A stretch of DNA of 64,000 nt from assembly GCF_017161265.1 (NCBI RefSeq), contig NZ_CP031393.1, forward strand, positions 1,116,001 through 1,180,000. Reading direction: 5' to 3'. The position numbers were made by a program, and so were the translations under genes. Of this stretch, positions 34,703-43,703 are shown piece after piece. This DNA is from Treponema medium (GTDB taxonomy: Bacteria; Spirochaetota; Spirochaetia; Treponematales; Treponemataceae). Within the stretch, counting starts at the first letter, position 1. Every line of letters begins with the position of its first letter. The notes under the pieces are model-generated. The model made no database searches and was not told where the DNA came from. It saw nothing but the letters and a program-made list of their open reading frames with translations.

Positions 34703-35182
34703 TCAACCCTGTTCTGAAACATCCGATTCGGAACAGAGAACCTTGAACTGCGATGCTTCTTCATGCAGTTTTAAATTTCCCTCATAATCAAGATCACCAT
34801 CCAAACCGAAGACTTTGAAAATTGCATTCTTATCTTTTTTGTTTGCCGGATTATTTAAGCTGCCGCCGGTTGCGGGATAAAATGGAGCGTTTGATTTTGC
34901 TTTTATACATTCTTCTAATTTATCTATCTCCAATGAAAAACCTATTAATTCTGCCCTGTAATTTTTATGATACCACTGTTCATCCTTGTAGAAAGCATAT
35001 TCTTTTAAAGACATTTCTTTATATATCAAGCCGTATTGAAGATAGGCAATATCTCTATCCAGATAATTTATACTCTCGCTTGTCGATATCGGAGCATCAT
35101 TTAAGTCTTGATATGTAACTTTTCTGTTTCCGATAATTTTATATTCGCCGTAATAAATATTGTTATCCATAAGGGATCTCAT
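34703..35182 (-). CDS. Hypothetical protein
   Basis: The 159-residue frame (155 from a second Met at 35170) gives a hydrophilic protein without signal or membrane segments. I do not recognise it. A Lys/Tyr-rich first half ('LQYGLIYKEMSLKEYAFYKDEQWYHKNY') and a 'FKVFGLDGDLDYEGNLKLHEEA' stretch are the only visible features. The ribosome binding site is weak. It lies upstream of the ECF operon on the same strand, and no functional link is evident. It could be a fragment, as a coding-like stretch without a start lies just upstream (to about 35270). Confidence 0.45.
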   Translation of the reverse strand: MRSLMDNNIYYGEYKIIGNRKVTYQDLNDAPISTSESINYLDRDIAYLQYGLIYKEMSLKEYAFYKDEQWYHKNYRAELIGFSLEIDKLEECIKAKSNAPFYPATGGSLNNPANKKDKNAIFKVFGLDGDLDYEGNLKLHEEASQFKVLCSESDVSEQG

Positions 35183-35402
35183 TCGGAATTGTTCGCTCGT
35201 GAGGGAATAATTATTTCCGTTTTATCATCGTCCTCGGTAATGAAAGTGAGTATATCCACAAGAAGAAAATGTGTCAAATGGCTTACTTTTTGCTCTGAAT
35301 CAAAGTTTTAAAAACAATCTTGTAATGCCACTTCTGATACGTTGAGCATTTATTTCAGCGTACCGAAAACGCAGATACCCTTCTATTTTCAAAGGATCTG
35401 AT

Positions 35403-35430
35403 TGTATTATCTATAAGTCTATTGTATCAT
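35403..35430 (+). promoter_or_regulatory. Promoter of the GPH/MFS transporter gene
   Basis: -35 TTGTAT (35403-35408), a 16-base spacer, -10 TATCAT (35425-35430), and 6 bases to an ATG at 35437. If that ATG is used the mRNA is leaderless. The ATG at 35458 would instead have the ribosome binding site AAGGAAAG. Confidence 0.5.
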
Positions 35431-35436
35431 AGGCGT

Positions 35437-37329
35437 ATGAATATAAAGGAAAGAAAAATGACATGGCGTACATACCTTGCCTATGGCGGCGGGGATTTGT
35501 ACGGAGGCGGCTGCTTTTTTATTGTTACAACATTTTCAATGTATTATTTGGTGAACGTTATCGGATTGCATCCGGCATTGGCAGGATTAATTCCAGCGAT
35601 CGGTAAAGTATGGGATGCGGTTTCCGATCCGATGATGGGATATATCGCTGATAACACGCCGCAGACACGGTTCGGAAAGCGGCGCGTGTGGTTTTTGGTT
35701 TCTATTCTTCCAATAGCCCTATCGTTTATTTTGATTTGGTTTCCAGTTACCATTGAGAGCCAAACGGGAAAATTTATTTTTTATACCGTTGCCTATATCA
35801 TTTTTTTTACCGTTTCAACCGTGTCCTATATTCCGTATGCAGCGTTAAGCGCCGAAATAACAAAAGATTTTTCGGAGCGGAATAAACTTAACAGCACTCG
35901 TCTGATGTTTTCGTTTGTTGCGACGCTGCTCGGCGGGATATTGGCGCAACCTATTATTGATCATTTTAACGGAAGCGCACACGGGTATTTTATCATGGGC
36001 TGCGTATTTGCGCTCATCTTCGCACTCCCATGGATTCCGCTCTATTTTGAAACATGGGAACTTCCCCAAGATGAAGCCGGAGAAAAATCGAATCAGTCGT
36101 TTATAAAAAATTTCTTGTCGCTATTTCAAAATAAGTCATGCAGAATTCACATTGCGATGTACGTGTGTTCTTTCGGCGCGCTTGATATTTTCATGTCATT
36201 TGTGCTCTTTTATATTGTCGACTATTTAAACAAGGGCAGTATCTTTGTCATTGCGCAGGGGAGCCTTCTTATTACTATGATGGCAGCGTTACCGGTACAT
36301 AGCTATCTTATCAATCGGAAAGGGCATAAGCCTGTTTACATTACTGCGCTTACCGTATTTATCTTCGCGATTGTATTGATGGGGTTGCACACTCCTACTT
36401 CCGGTAGTGTCTGGGTCATCCTAAATATGGTGCTGATGGGAATAGGTATATCGGCAAATAACTTGATACCGCATCAGCTGCTGCCGTTCATTTCAGATAT
36501 AGACCGCGTGATGAGCGGAAAGCAGCGAGCTGGTACCTATTCGGCAGCGATGACGCTTTCGCGGAAGCTGTTTTTAGGCTTGATTATTATGCCAACCATC
36601 GGCGTTGGGTTGACTAAAATAGGATATAAAAATCCGGTACCTTCAATTTTGATGCAAAGCCAATTTGCGGAAGCCGAAGCGCTCTGTAAAAATACCGCGA
36701 CACCGTTTTCGGAAATAGAAAAATACTATACCTTGTATGAAGACGGCAACCTGCATCTAAAATATATCAGTAAAGATACGGACGGCATAATAAAAAATGT
36801 TTACAAAAAACACAAAAATACTGCGAGTGCTGAGGCAGCTTCTTTTTTTGAAAACACTGCTTCTTTTACAGAGATTCCGGTAAGTGTATTTGATGATTTT
36901 ATCGTACCATCGTTTCATATCGGAGACTTTGTTCAAGCCGATAATAAATTTCTTGTAGTGTCTTTGTACAGGAAAGATGGAAGTATTTATAAAAAAATAA
37001 CTCCGTTTGAGTTTTATACAAAATCCGATTTATATGATTTAAAAGTATTATTAGACACAATCGATTTTCAGTATTCGGGTATCGGGCAGGTTCAAAAGCC
37101 GCAGCAAAAACAAGAAACACTCAATAAAATCAGGTTGATGTTTATTGTGTTGCCGGTCTGTATGCTGCTGCTTGGTATTTTGTTTGCTTCGCAATTTAGA
37201 GTTACACCGGAAAATCATCAAATCATTTTGAATGAAATCAAGCGGCTTGAATCTGGCGGAAAAAAAGAAGATGCCGATGCAAAGACAAAAGCCGTATGCG
37301 AATTATTAATCGGGAAAAAGTATTGCTGA
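35437..37329 (+). CDS. GPH/MFS_2 family sugar transporter with large late insert
   Basis: The protein has 630 residues from 35437, or 623 from 35458. The N-terminal 'WRTYLAYGGGDLYGGG' and 'AVSDPMMGYIADNTPQTRFGKRR' are hallmarks of the glycoside-pentoside-hexuronide (MelB-like) symporters. About eleven helices are visible in the first 420 residues. Then comes a hydrophilic insert of roughly 170 residues (about 405-580) rich in Lys, Asp and Tyr, before the last helix 'LMFIVLPVCMLLLGILFASQF'. Usual members have about 450-480 residues, so the insert is notable. The neighbour malQ on the other strand fits sugar metabolism. Substrate unknown. Confidence 0.85.
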   Translation: MNIKERKMTWRTYLAYGGGDLYGGGCFFIVTTFSMYYLVNVIGLHPALAGLIPAIGKVWDAVSDPMMGYIADNTPQTRFGKRRVWFLVSILPIALSFILIWFPVTIESQTGKFIFYTVAYIIFFTVSTVSYIPYAALSAEITKDFSERNKLNSTRLMFSFVATLLGGILAQPIIDHFNGSAHGYFIMGCVFALIFALPWIPLYFETWELPQDEAGEKSNQSFIKNFLSLFQNKSCRIHIAMYVCSFGALDIFMSFVLFYIVDYLNKGSIFVIAQGSLLITMMAALPVHSYLINRKGHKPVYITALTVFIFAIVLMGLHTPTSGSVWVILNMVLMGIGISANNLIPHQLLPFISDIDRVMSGKQRAGTYSAAMTLSRKLFLGLIIMPTIGVGLTKIGYKNPVPSILMQSQFAEAEALCKNTATPFSEIEKYYTLYEDGNLHLKYISKDTDGIIKNVYKKHKNTASAEAASFFENTASFTEIPVSVFDDFIVPSFHIGDFVQADNKFLVVSLYRKDGSIYKKITPFEFYTKSDLYDLKVLLDTIDFQYSGIGQVQKPQQKQETLNKIRLMFIVLPVCMLLLGILFASQFRVTPENHQIILNEIKRLESGGKKEDADAKTKAVCELLIGKKYC

Positions 37330-37379
37330 ATATTTGAAGCAAATAAGATAGGTAGTAGAGTTATAAAAAAGAGCAAATT

Positions 37380-37709
37380 ATGAAAATTTTTTTTAGACTA
37401 TTAGCTGCGTGCTATATTTTAGGATGCTTAACTCTATGTTTTTATTGTTTTGTCTTTTCAGGCTTATCAAATCATTCATCATATAATATAACAAGCTATA
37501 TTATATGGTATGGGGTAATCGGAGGTATACTAGGACTCATAGTAATTCTTTTATCGTCAGAAAGGAAATTGGGGATTTTTCTGTTTTTCCTTGCAATTAT
37601 TATTTTACTTTTTGCAGGTGTTTCTAATGTTTTTAATATCATGATCAGTTATGACGTATGGATTAGACGAGGAATGCCTGAAAAATATACAATTTTATTT
37701 TCGAAATAA
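37380..37709 (+). CDS. Small membrane protein, unknown
   Basis: The 109-residue protein has three hydrophobic segments (about 7-27, 41-60 and 63-83) and no recognisable motif. It lies 50 bases after the GPH transporter on the same strand and could be co-transcribed. The ribosome binding site (AAGAGC) is weak. Confidence 0.5.
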   Translation: MKIFFRLLAACYILGCLTLCFYCFVFSGLSNHSSYNITSYIIWYGVIGGILGLIVILLSSERKLGIFLFFLAIIILLFAGVSNVFNIMISYDVWIRRGMPEKYTILFSK

Positions 37710-37763
37710 CTATTTTTATTCAGGCATTCATCCATTTAGATTGTTCAAATAATAGTTCTCTAA

Positions 37764-39449
37764 CTATTTGCTGCCGCACCTGCCGGATGCAATAACTAAA
37801 TCGCTCAGCCATTCGGCACATTCAGGGGTAAGCAAACCGCGCGGCATGCGCCACGTCCAGTTTTTCCCTAGTGTAGAAGGTTCGTTCATGCGCGCCTCGG
37901 CCCCCAGTGCATACAGGTCTTGGAACGGAATAACAGCAAAGATTGCCACGGAGAAAAATGCTTGCTTAATCAGTTCGGCGCAGAGATCGTCTTTAAAAGC
38001 AGCTGCTTGCAAGGCTGTCCCGTCGTCTGCTGCAGTGCGGGCAGACGAAAACAGTTCGTCAAGCAATTCTACGGCAGGTCTTTCACCGTAGAGGTAGAAC
38101 AGCAGTACTTCAAAATCATCCCGCGAAAGAGTATCGAGCCATGCCCGCAATGTAGTGTTGTCATGAGTACCGGTGTACACGACAGCATTTTGCGTATACC
38201 GGTGCGGTAAAAAGGCATCGGTAAAGCCTACTTCCCGTATCTCTGCGGCGCTGAAAGCGAACTGTAAGATTTTCATTCCCGGCAAATGGAAGTCGTCGCG
38301 GAGACGCTCCACCTGCGGGGTAATAACCCCAAGGTCTTCGGCAATAATCGGCAAACCTTTGGCATATTCGCTGTTCTTTTTGAGTAGGGCGCGCTGTACC
38401 GCTTCAAAAAAATGATGATCGGGGCCGGGCAGCCATTCGCCTTTTTCCGCAGTCGGAGCACCGAAGGGTACCGCCCAATACGCTTCAAAACCACGGAAGT
38501 GATCGATACGAATATAATCGACGAGTTCTAAACATGCGTCAATGCGGTCAATCCACCAGCGGTATTTATCGGCCTTCATCGCCTCCCAATTATAGAGCGG
38601 GTTTCCCCACAGCTGCCCCGTTGCGCTAAAATAGTCGGGCGGTACTCCGGCAACCGCTGTCGGTACGCCGTTTTCATCCAGCTGGAAAAGTTTTTGATTC
38701 GCCCATACGTCCGAAGAATCCGGTGCTACGAAAATCGGGATATCCCCGATAATCGAAATACCTTTTTCGTTTGCATACTGTCGAAGCCGCGTCCACTGTT
38801 CAAAAAAGAAAAATTGAATGACCTTATATCGGTCAATCTCGTGCCGATGTTCCTGCGCCCAACGTTTTAATGTCTCCATGTCGCGGCAGGCAAGGGCTTT
38901 CGGCCAATAGTTGTTCCACAGTTTTCCGGATACACCTTCTTGAGCTGCCTGCGCATCGTATACTTCTTTAATCGACATGAAAAGAGCATAGTCATCAAGA
39001 TGTTTATTCGATTTTTGAAAGCGCCGGAAGGCCGCTTTCAATTCTTCGCCGACGGAGCCACCGTCTTTAATCTTGTTAAGAAATGCCGATGCGGCTTTTT
39101 TTAAGAGCGGTATTTTCCAATAGACTACCGAACCGAAGTCGATATTACCCTCTGTAGAGAGGTACTCCGGCAGCTTAATATCTTCGGCAGCTAAATAGCC
39201 TTGCTCGAAAAGTGTTTCCAAGTCGATCAACAGCGGGTTCCCTGCAAAACTGGAGAACGCAGCGTATGGAGAATCCCCGTAACCGGTCGGACCGAGCGGC
39301 AGTACCTGCCATAGCCGTATGTGCGCGGAATAAAGCCAATCGATAAAGTTATATGCGGATTTTCCCAGTGTTCCTATCCCTTCATTACTGGGAAAAGAAG
39401 TCGGATGGAGCAGTATTCCTGCCGAGCGGTTTAAAAGCTTTTGGGTCAT
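37764..39449 (-). CDS. malQ: 4-alpha-glucanotransferase (amylomaltase)
   Basis: The 561-residue protein is a GH77 enzyme that moves glucan chains between maltodextrins in the cytoplasm. Motifs include the opening 'RSAGILLHPTSFPSNEGIGTLG', 'WQVLPLGPTGYGDSPYAAFSSFAGNPLLI', the catalytic 'YIRIDHFRGFEAYW' (nucleophile Asp in the R-I-D-H stretch), 'IIAEDLGVI' (acid/base Glu) and 'VVYTGTHDNTTLRAW'. It is a little longer than the 500 or so residues of short amylomaltases. The start follows AGGAGATGTT. It appears monocistronic. Confidence 0.95.
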   Translation of the reverse strand: MTQKLLNRSAGILLHPTSFPSNEGIGTLGKSAYNFIDWLYSAHIRLWQVLPLGPTGYGDSPYAAFSSFAGNPLLIDLETLFEQGYLAAEDIKLPEYLSTEGNIDFGSVVYWKIPLLKKAASAFLNKIKDGGSVGEELKAAFRRFQKSNKHLDDYALFMSIKEVYDAQAAQEGVSGKLWNNYWPKALACRDMETLKRWAQEHRHEIDRYKVIQFFFFEQWTRLRQYANEKGISIIGDIPIFVAPDSSDVWANQKLFQLDENGVPTAVAGVPPDYFSATGQLWGNPLYNWEAMKADKYRWWIDRIDACLELVDYIRIDHFRGFEAYWAVPFGAPTAEKGEWLPGPDHHFFEAVQRALLKKNSEYAKGLPIIAEDLGVITPQVERLRDDFHLPGMKILQFAFSAAEIREVGFTDAFLPHRYTQNAVVYTGTHDNTTLRAWLDTLSRDDFEVLLFYLYGERPAVELLDELFSSARTAADDGTALQAAAFKDDLCAELIKQAFFSVAIFAVIPFQDLYALGAEARMNEPSTLGKNWTWRMPRGLLTPECAEWLSDLVIASGRCGSK

Positions 39450-39485
39450 AACATCTCCTGTTGGCAGCTCGCGCTTAGTATAGAA

Positions 39486-39517
39486 GCATCTTTAAAAATT
39501 TCAGGTTTTAAAGATGC
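39486..39517. repeat. GGGCAYCTCTAAAAA-family hairpin, divergent copy
   Basis: GCATCTTTAAAA (39486-39497) and TTTTAAAGATGC (39506-39517) pair exactly. The sequence is a diverged member of the hairpin family seen at 31731-31770. Confidence 0.6.
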
Positions 39518-39552
39518 CCCATAAATACTGTGAGAATGATTGCAAGCTTCCG

Positions 39553-40029
39553 TTAATATTCGTCGGGCAAAAGAGTTACAGCAAATAATTCTTTGTCGTT
39601 TTTATCTTTATAAACATAGATTAATGTAAGGGCATCGCTTCTTACTTGTGAAACCAGTTGATTTGTCTTGAGCTTTTCTTTCAGCATCTCTGCTGCTGCT
39701 TTTTGGACAACAGCCCACTTTTGCGCGCTCAACTCTTCATATACACTGCCGGAGAGAAGATAGGTATATACAAGTGCGTGCTGTTCCTCTTTGTACTCGA
39801 GTCTTGTTAGAGTGGTTACTTCATCAACTTCTATAGGGCATTGCTCCGTTACCGTTTTCGCCATTGTATGGTACAAGGCTGCTTTCGTATTTGTATTTTC
39901 AGTAGACGTATGCGGCTTCCCTTTTGCCTTAGCACTGCTATTTGCTGTTTGGCAAGATGTCAAGCAAATTAAATATAAGGTAAGAACTGCTAATAATGCG
40001 ATCCGTTGCATGTTTTTCAGCAATTTCAT
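39553..40029 (-). CDS. Lipoprotein, unknown function
   Basis: The 158-residue protein has a lipoprotein signal, 'LAVLTLYLICLTSC', with lipobox LTSC, followed by a Ser/Lys/Thr-rich tether and a small alpha/beta domain of about 110 residues. I do not recognise the family. The start follows GGGAGGTC. No operon partner is near. Confidence 0.7.
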   Translation of the reverse strand: MKLLKNMQRIALLAVLTLYLICLTSCQTANSSAKAKGKPHTSTENTNTKAALYHTMAKTVTEQCPIEVDEVTTLTRLEYKEEQHALVYTYLLSGSVYEELSAQKWAVVQKAAAEMLKEKLKTNQLVSQVRSDALTLIYVYKDKNDKELFAVTLLPDEY

Positions 40030-40305
40030 ATATGACCTCCCGTATAAAGAATCTCAAAGTTTTCAGGACTCTCTATACTAAAAGAATGTACCACACTTTC
40101 TGGGTTATGAAAAGCTAATGTAGCAGGAGTATCATATTGATAATCTATATCAGGTTAGATTGAAAATAATTGTTTTGATGATATACTAATAAAAAATTGA
40201 AGGAATACTACAGCCCTAGTGATAATTGAATAAGCATTCGTTATTGCTATTATAAGAAAAGACAGCATAACATTTTCAAAGCCAATAAACACAGTGCGAA
40301 TATAT

Positions 40306-40344
40306 AAAAAAGCCCTCCGCATAATTATCATGCAGAGGGCTTTT
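40306..40344 (-). terminator. Rho-independent terminator of hsp20
   Basis: AAAAAGCCCTC and GAGGGCTTTT enclose an inner GCAT/ATGC stem. Read on the minus strand, the hairpin ends in TTTTTTATAT, about 55 bases after the hsp20 stop. Confidence 0.85.
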
Positions 40345-40397
40345 CGCTTAGTTTCTGCGACTTCGGTCAATCTTTATTCAGATTGATTGGAAATCTC

Positions 40398-40841
40398 TTA
40401 GTTTGACTTTATGGCAATCTGCCGACGGGGAGCAAGCTCCTTACGAGGTATGGTGACGGTTAATACGCCGTTTTTAAAGGCCGCTTCAACCTTGTCTTGG
40501 TCGATATCTTCAGGCAGGGTAAAACGTCTGACAAAGCGGCGCTGTGTGCGTTCGCGGATAAGGAATTGTTCTCCGTTAGGCTTTTCTTCCGTCTCTTTTG
40601 TTTCCTCATGATTGGAAGCAACCGTCAAAACACGTTCTTTTAAGTGAATGGTAACGTCCTTTTCCGTATAACCGGGAAGATCGATATCCATAATATAGGC
40701 GCCGCTTGTTTCGCGCACATCAACAGTCGGATAGGTTGCATTTGCCAACGGACTGAAAACTCCGAAATGGGGATTGTCGTGATTTAATGAATCAAGCACA
40801 GAGTCCGCAAATAAGGGATTAAAAATACTTAGTGAGTTCAT
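40398..40841 (-). CDS. Small heat shock protein Hsp20
   Basis: The 147-residue protein is an alpha-crystallin-domain chaperone that binds unfolding proteins. The domain spans about residues 38-140, with 'YIMDIDLPGYTEKDVTIHLKERVLTVAS', 'RRFTLPEDIDQDKVEAAFKNGVLTVTIPR' and a final 'IAIKSN' containing the I-x-I assembly motif. The start follows GGAGGAAAACT. A perfect sigma-54 promoter motif lies about 75 bases upstream, and no CIRCE element is seen. A T-tailed terminator follows the gene. Confidence 0.95.
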   Translation of the reverse strand: MNSLSIFNPLFADSVLDSLNHDNPHFGVFSPLANATYPTVDVRETSGAYIMDIDLPGYTEKDVTIHLKERVLTVASNHEETKETEEKPNGEQFLIRERTQRRFVRRFTLPEDIDQDKVEAAFKNGVLTVTIPRKELAPRRQIAIKSN

Positions 40842-40915
40842 AGTTTTCCTCCAAAAGGCTTACAAGTTAGGACTTTTAGAAAGTCCTTGAAGTTTTTCAA
40901 CTTCACTAATCATAT

Positions 40916-40932
40916 AGCAATAAACGTGCCAA
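40916..40932 (-). promoter_or_regulatory. Sigma-54 promoter of hsp20
   Basis: On the minus strand TTGGCACGTTTATTGCT fits the sigma-54 consensus YTGGCACG-N4-TTGCW at every fixed position. Transcription would start about 65 bases before the hsp20 ATG. The leader holds a small hairpin AGGACTTT/AAGTCCT (40868-40886). Confidence 0.75.
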
Positions 40933-41270
40933 GTTGTGCAATATGCCTAATAAGAAAATCGGATGAAAAAAGGCTGTTTTGACTGAAATAATTCCGCTTA
41001 TACGGCTTTTTTATAACTTAAAGTGAGCGTTTATCGGTGTTTTTTAAACAGCTTCAAGGGCAAAATTCGGCTGTGTGAGGTGTTTATGCCCCGTTTAGCG
41101 GTGCAATGTGTCATTTTATACACTGTATTGGGTCAATATTTCTGATAAAAATAAAAATATGTGTCATTATGAAACACATTTTTTTGGTTTTGTCATAACT
41201 ATTGCTATTTTTTTCTATTTTTTCTCTTTAAAAATGAAAAAAATCGGTTATACTATCTCTTATTCATTTA
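40933..41270. other. Intergenic region without gene
   Basis: No reading frame with coding character is seen. It is where an enhancer site for a sigma-54 activator would be expected. A hairpin ATGTGT/ACACAT followed by TTTTTTT lies at 41159-41187. Confidence 0.4.
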
Positions 41271-41299
41271 TTGACAGATAAAAACGATATGCTTATGGT
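41271..41299 (+). promoter_or_regulatory. Promoter of the PLP decarboxylase gene
   Basis: A perfect -35 TTGACA (41271-41276), a 17-base spacer and -10 TATGGT (41294-41299) precede the gene, giving a leader of about 58 bases that ends in GGAGGCGG before the ATG. Confidence 0.5.
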
Positions 41300-41364
41300 A
41301 ATACACTTTACAGCGAGAGAACTGTATGAATATTATTTATCCATAGAAGCATCCGGAGGCGGAC

Positions 41365-42534
41365 ATGAACGTAACCGATTATCTTAGCGAAACAGAGTGG
41401 AAAAGGTTGCTGCAGTTTTCCGAAAAACTCGAAACACCTTGTGTTGTTATCAATTTGAATCGGATTAAAAAAAATTATCTTGAATTAAAAAAGTTCTTTT
41501 CTGCCGCAGACATTTACTACGCAGTGAAGGCAAATCCGCATGAAGAAATCCTAAAGTTGCTTATCGAGTTAGGGGCTAATTTTGATATTGCTTCGCGGTA
41601 TGAGCTCGATAAGATTCTTGCCTTGGGAATCAATCCCGATCGGCTTACCTACGGAAATACAATTAAAAAAGCAAAAGATATTGCATATTTTTATGAAAAA
41701 GGTATCCGGTTATTCGTTACCGACAGTAAAGAAGATTTAAAAAATATTGCAAAATATGCACCTCAATCGCGTGTCTATGTTCGTATCTTGGTTGAAAACA
41801 CTAATAGTGCCGATTGGCCGCTTTCCCGTAAGTTTGGCTGCCATCCTGATATGGCTTATGATCTTTGTATTTTGGCGAAAGAGCTTGGGCTTGTTCCGTA
41901 TGGAATTTCATTTCATGTCGGCAGTCAACAAAGGGATATTGGGCAATGGGACGATGCTATTGCAAAAACAAAGTATTTAATGCGTTCTCTTGAAGAAGAA
42001 GAAGATATCGAACTCAAGATGATCAATATGGGAGGCGGCTTTCCTGCTTCGTATGTCGTTCCGACCAATGAGCTTTCCGAATATGCAAGTGAAATTAATC
42101 GTTATCTTGACGATGACTTTGGCGATGAACGACCGCGCATCATCCTTGAACCGGGACGGTCTATGGTTGGCGATGCCGGTGTTCTTGTTACCGAGGTTAT
42201 TACTGTTTCGAGAAAGAATAATACCGCCTTGCATCGCTGGGTTTATGTTGATGCAGGTGTCTTTAATGGATTGGTGGAAACACTCAACGAAAGTATTAAG
42301 TATCCTATCGTAACGTCAAAGGATTCAAATTGCAGTAAACGTGGTGAGGTGATTCTTGCGGGACCGACCTGTGACAGTATGGATATTATGTACGAAAAAT
42401 ATAAATATCAACTTCCAATTAACCTAAAGCCGGGTGATAGGGTATATTTTCTCACTGCAGGCGCCTATACTGCTAGCTATGCATCCGTAGAATTTAACGG
42501 ATTCCCTCCGATTAAGACTTATATTATGAAATAA
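41365..42534 (+). CDS. Fold III PLP decarboxylase (ornithine/lysine decarboxylase-like)
   Basis: The 389-residue protein is an alanine-racemase-fold decarboxylase. The PLP lysine is K55 in 'YYAVKANPHEE'. 'SFHVGSQQ', 'MGGGFPASY', 'LEPGRSMVGDAG' and 'GPTCDSMDIM' (catalytic cysteine from the partner subunit) follow in the standard order. The length and the absence of a diaminopimelate decarboxylase-type insertion favour a eukaryote-like ornithine/lysine decarboxylase that makes putrescine or cadaverine. This would complement the polyamine importer at 17010, but substrate choice cannot be read from sequence alone. The start follows GGAGG. Confidence 0.88.
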   Translation: MNVTDYLSETEWKRLLQFSEKLETPCVVINLNRIKKNYLELKKFFSAADIYYAVKANPHEEILKLLIELGANFDIASRYELDKILALGINPDRLTYGNTIKKAKDIAYFYEKGIRLFVTDSKEDLKNIAKYAPQSRVYVRILVENTNSADWPLSRKFGCHPDMAYDLCILAKELGLVPYGISFHVGSQQRDIGQWDDAIAKTKYLMRSLEEEEDIELKMINMGGGFPASYVVPTNELSEYASEINRYLDDDFGDERPRIILEPGRSMVGDAGVLVTEVITVSRKNNTALHRWVYVDAGVFNGLVETLNESIKYPIVTSKDSNCSKRGEVILAGPTCDSMDIMYEKYKYQLPINLKPGDRVYFLTAGAYTASYASVEFNGFPPIKTYIMK

Positions 42535-42536
42535 AA

Positions 42537-42567
42537 AACGGCACAAAGATACGTTCTTTGTGCCGTT
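42537..42567. terminator. Bidirectional terminator
   Basis: AACGGCACAAAG and CTTTGTGCCGTT form a perfect 12-bp stem between the convergent decarboxylase and flavodoxin genes, with an A run on the left and T-rich sequence on the right. Confidence 0.8.
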
Positions 42568-42585
42568 CATTATCGTGTTTGACCG

Positions 42586-43011
42586 TTATTTTGCAAACCG
42601 TTCGCCGAATTCCTTGCACTTTTTCTGTGCTTCTTCATCGGGATCGTCATAAGCGATGAGTCCTTCTTCAAACACATCGGCTCCGTCTCTTTTTGCACGT
42701 TCTACCCATGTCTGCATCCATTCGCCGTCTGCCCATTCGTAAGAACCGAACAGTGCAATTTTGCGACCTGAAAGTTTATTTTCGATAGAAGCAAAGAACG
42801 GTTCAAATTCATCCGGTTCCAACTCTTCCGCACCCATTGCCGGGCAGCCAAAGGCAATTTTATCATAGCTATCCAATTTATCCGCACTGAATTGCGCAAC
42901 AGGGAATAATTCTGCCTCTGCTCCGCCTGCTTTCAGTCCGTCCATAATACAATGAGCCATCTTTTCGGTATGACCGGTTCCGCTCCAAAATACTACTGCA
43001 ACTTTTGCCAT
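42586..43011 (-). CDS. Flavodoxin
   Basis: The 141-residue protein has the short-chain flavodoxin fold, with the FMN phosphate loop '[12 protein letters not shown]' at residues 9-20, '[10 protein letters not shown]' and '[15 protein letters not shown]' near the isoalloxazine site. It is a cytoplasmic low-potential electron carrier. The start follows AAGGAG. Its length and sequence match treponemal and clostridial flavodoxins. Confidence 0.92.
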   Translation of the reverse strand: MAKVAVVFWSGTGHTEKMAHCIMDGLKAGGAEAELFPVAQFSADKLDSYDKIAFGCPAMGAEELEPDEFEPFFASIENKLSGRKIALFGSYEWADGEWMQTWVERAKRDGADVFEEGLIAYDDPDEEAQKKCKEFGERFAK

Positions 43012-43062
43012 AGCAAACTCCTTATAAAGTGTGATGAGAATAATAGAAGTATTATTCTGTCA

Positions 43063-43647
43063 TTAAGCTGCACAAACAATCTCAAAGATAGTCCTGCCGC
43101 TTTTTATCTGTAAAGCAAAACGCTCTTTACATTCCGTATACTGGTGGAACATTTGTAATGCTTTTTCGGGATTGCTGTACACCTTCCAGTATCCGCAAAA
43201 CAGACAATTTCGACCGCCCGTTTTTACATACTGCATTACATCATCAGCCGGATACCCCAAAAAAAATCCGATTTCATGCGGAAAGCGCTCTCTGCAGTGT
43301 CTGTTTTGTGCTCCCGTTAAAACAGACATCCGCTTCTTTAACCGCATGATAATCGCATCAAGCCCACATTCCGGCTGATACCCGAAATACCGTAATGCCG
43401 CTGCCACTTGAGGTTGAGAACAAAGGCACGTGAGTAAATCCTTCCGATATACCAATATTTGGGCGCGATTTTCGCATACGCAAAGCGGGATAAAATATAT
43501 GCCCTGCTCATTCAGTATTGCGTTATAGGTATCACACCATTGAATATCGGCGCTAGGAAACGACACGAGATTTGCCGGTTTAATTCCTGCCAAACAAGGT
43601 GCTGCATGGCGGGCAAGAGCTGCCTCGACGTAAGCGTACGGTAACAT
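43063..43647 (-). CDS. DUF3793 family protein
   Basis: From the ATG at 43647 the protein has 194 residues and fits DUF3793: 'HAAPCLAGIKPANLVSF', 'ILVYRKDLL', 'FPHEIGFFLGYPADDVMQYV' and 'FCGYWKVYSNPEKA'. The function of the family is unknown. The genes often accompany flavodoxin, as here (about 50 bases away, same strand), and are linked to iron or haem stress in some annotations. A longer frame runs to 43716 and into palindrome D. However, a strong promoter with its -10 box 6 bases before the ATG at 43647 argues for that start and a leaderless mRNA. Confidence 0.8.
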   Translation of the reverse strand: MLPYAYVEAALARHAAPCLAGIKPANLVSFPSADIQWCDTYNAILNEQGIYFIPLCVCENRAQILVYRKDLLTCLCSQPQVAAALRYFGYQPECGLDAIIMRLKKRMSVLTGAQNRHCRERFPHEIGFFLGYPADDVMQYVKTGGRNCLFCGYWKVYSNPEKALQMFHQYTECKERFALQIKSGRTIFEIVCAA

Positions 43648-43653
43648 ATTGTT

Positions 43654-43683
43654 ATTATGAGCATAGAACTTGAAAAATGTCAA
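43654..43683 (-). promoter_or_regulatory. Leaderless-type promoter of the DUF3793 gene
   Basis: On the minus strand: -35 TTGACA (43683-43678), an 18-base spacer, -10 CATAAT (43659-43654), and 6 bases to the ATG at 43647. Confidence 0.6.
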
Positions 43684-43703
43684 CCGTGAATAACTGGAAT
43701 TTT

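Noticed and set aside
40155-40370. 71-residue minus-strand frame after hsp20
   Set aside because: It runs through the hsp20 terminator and has no ribosome binding site.
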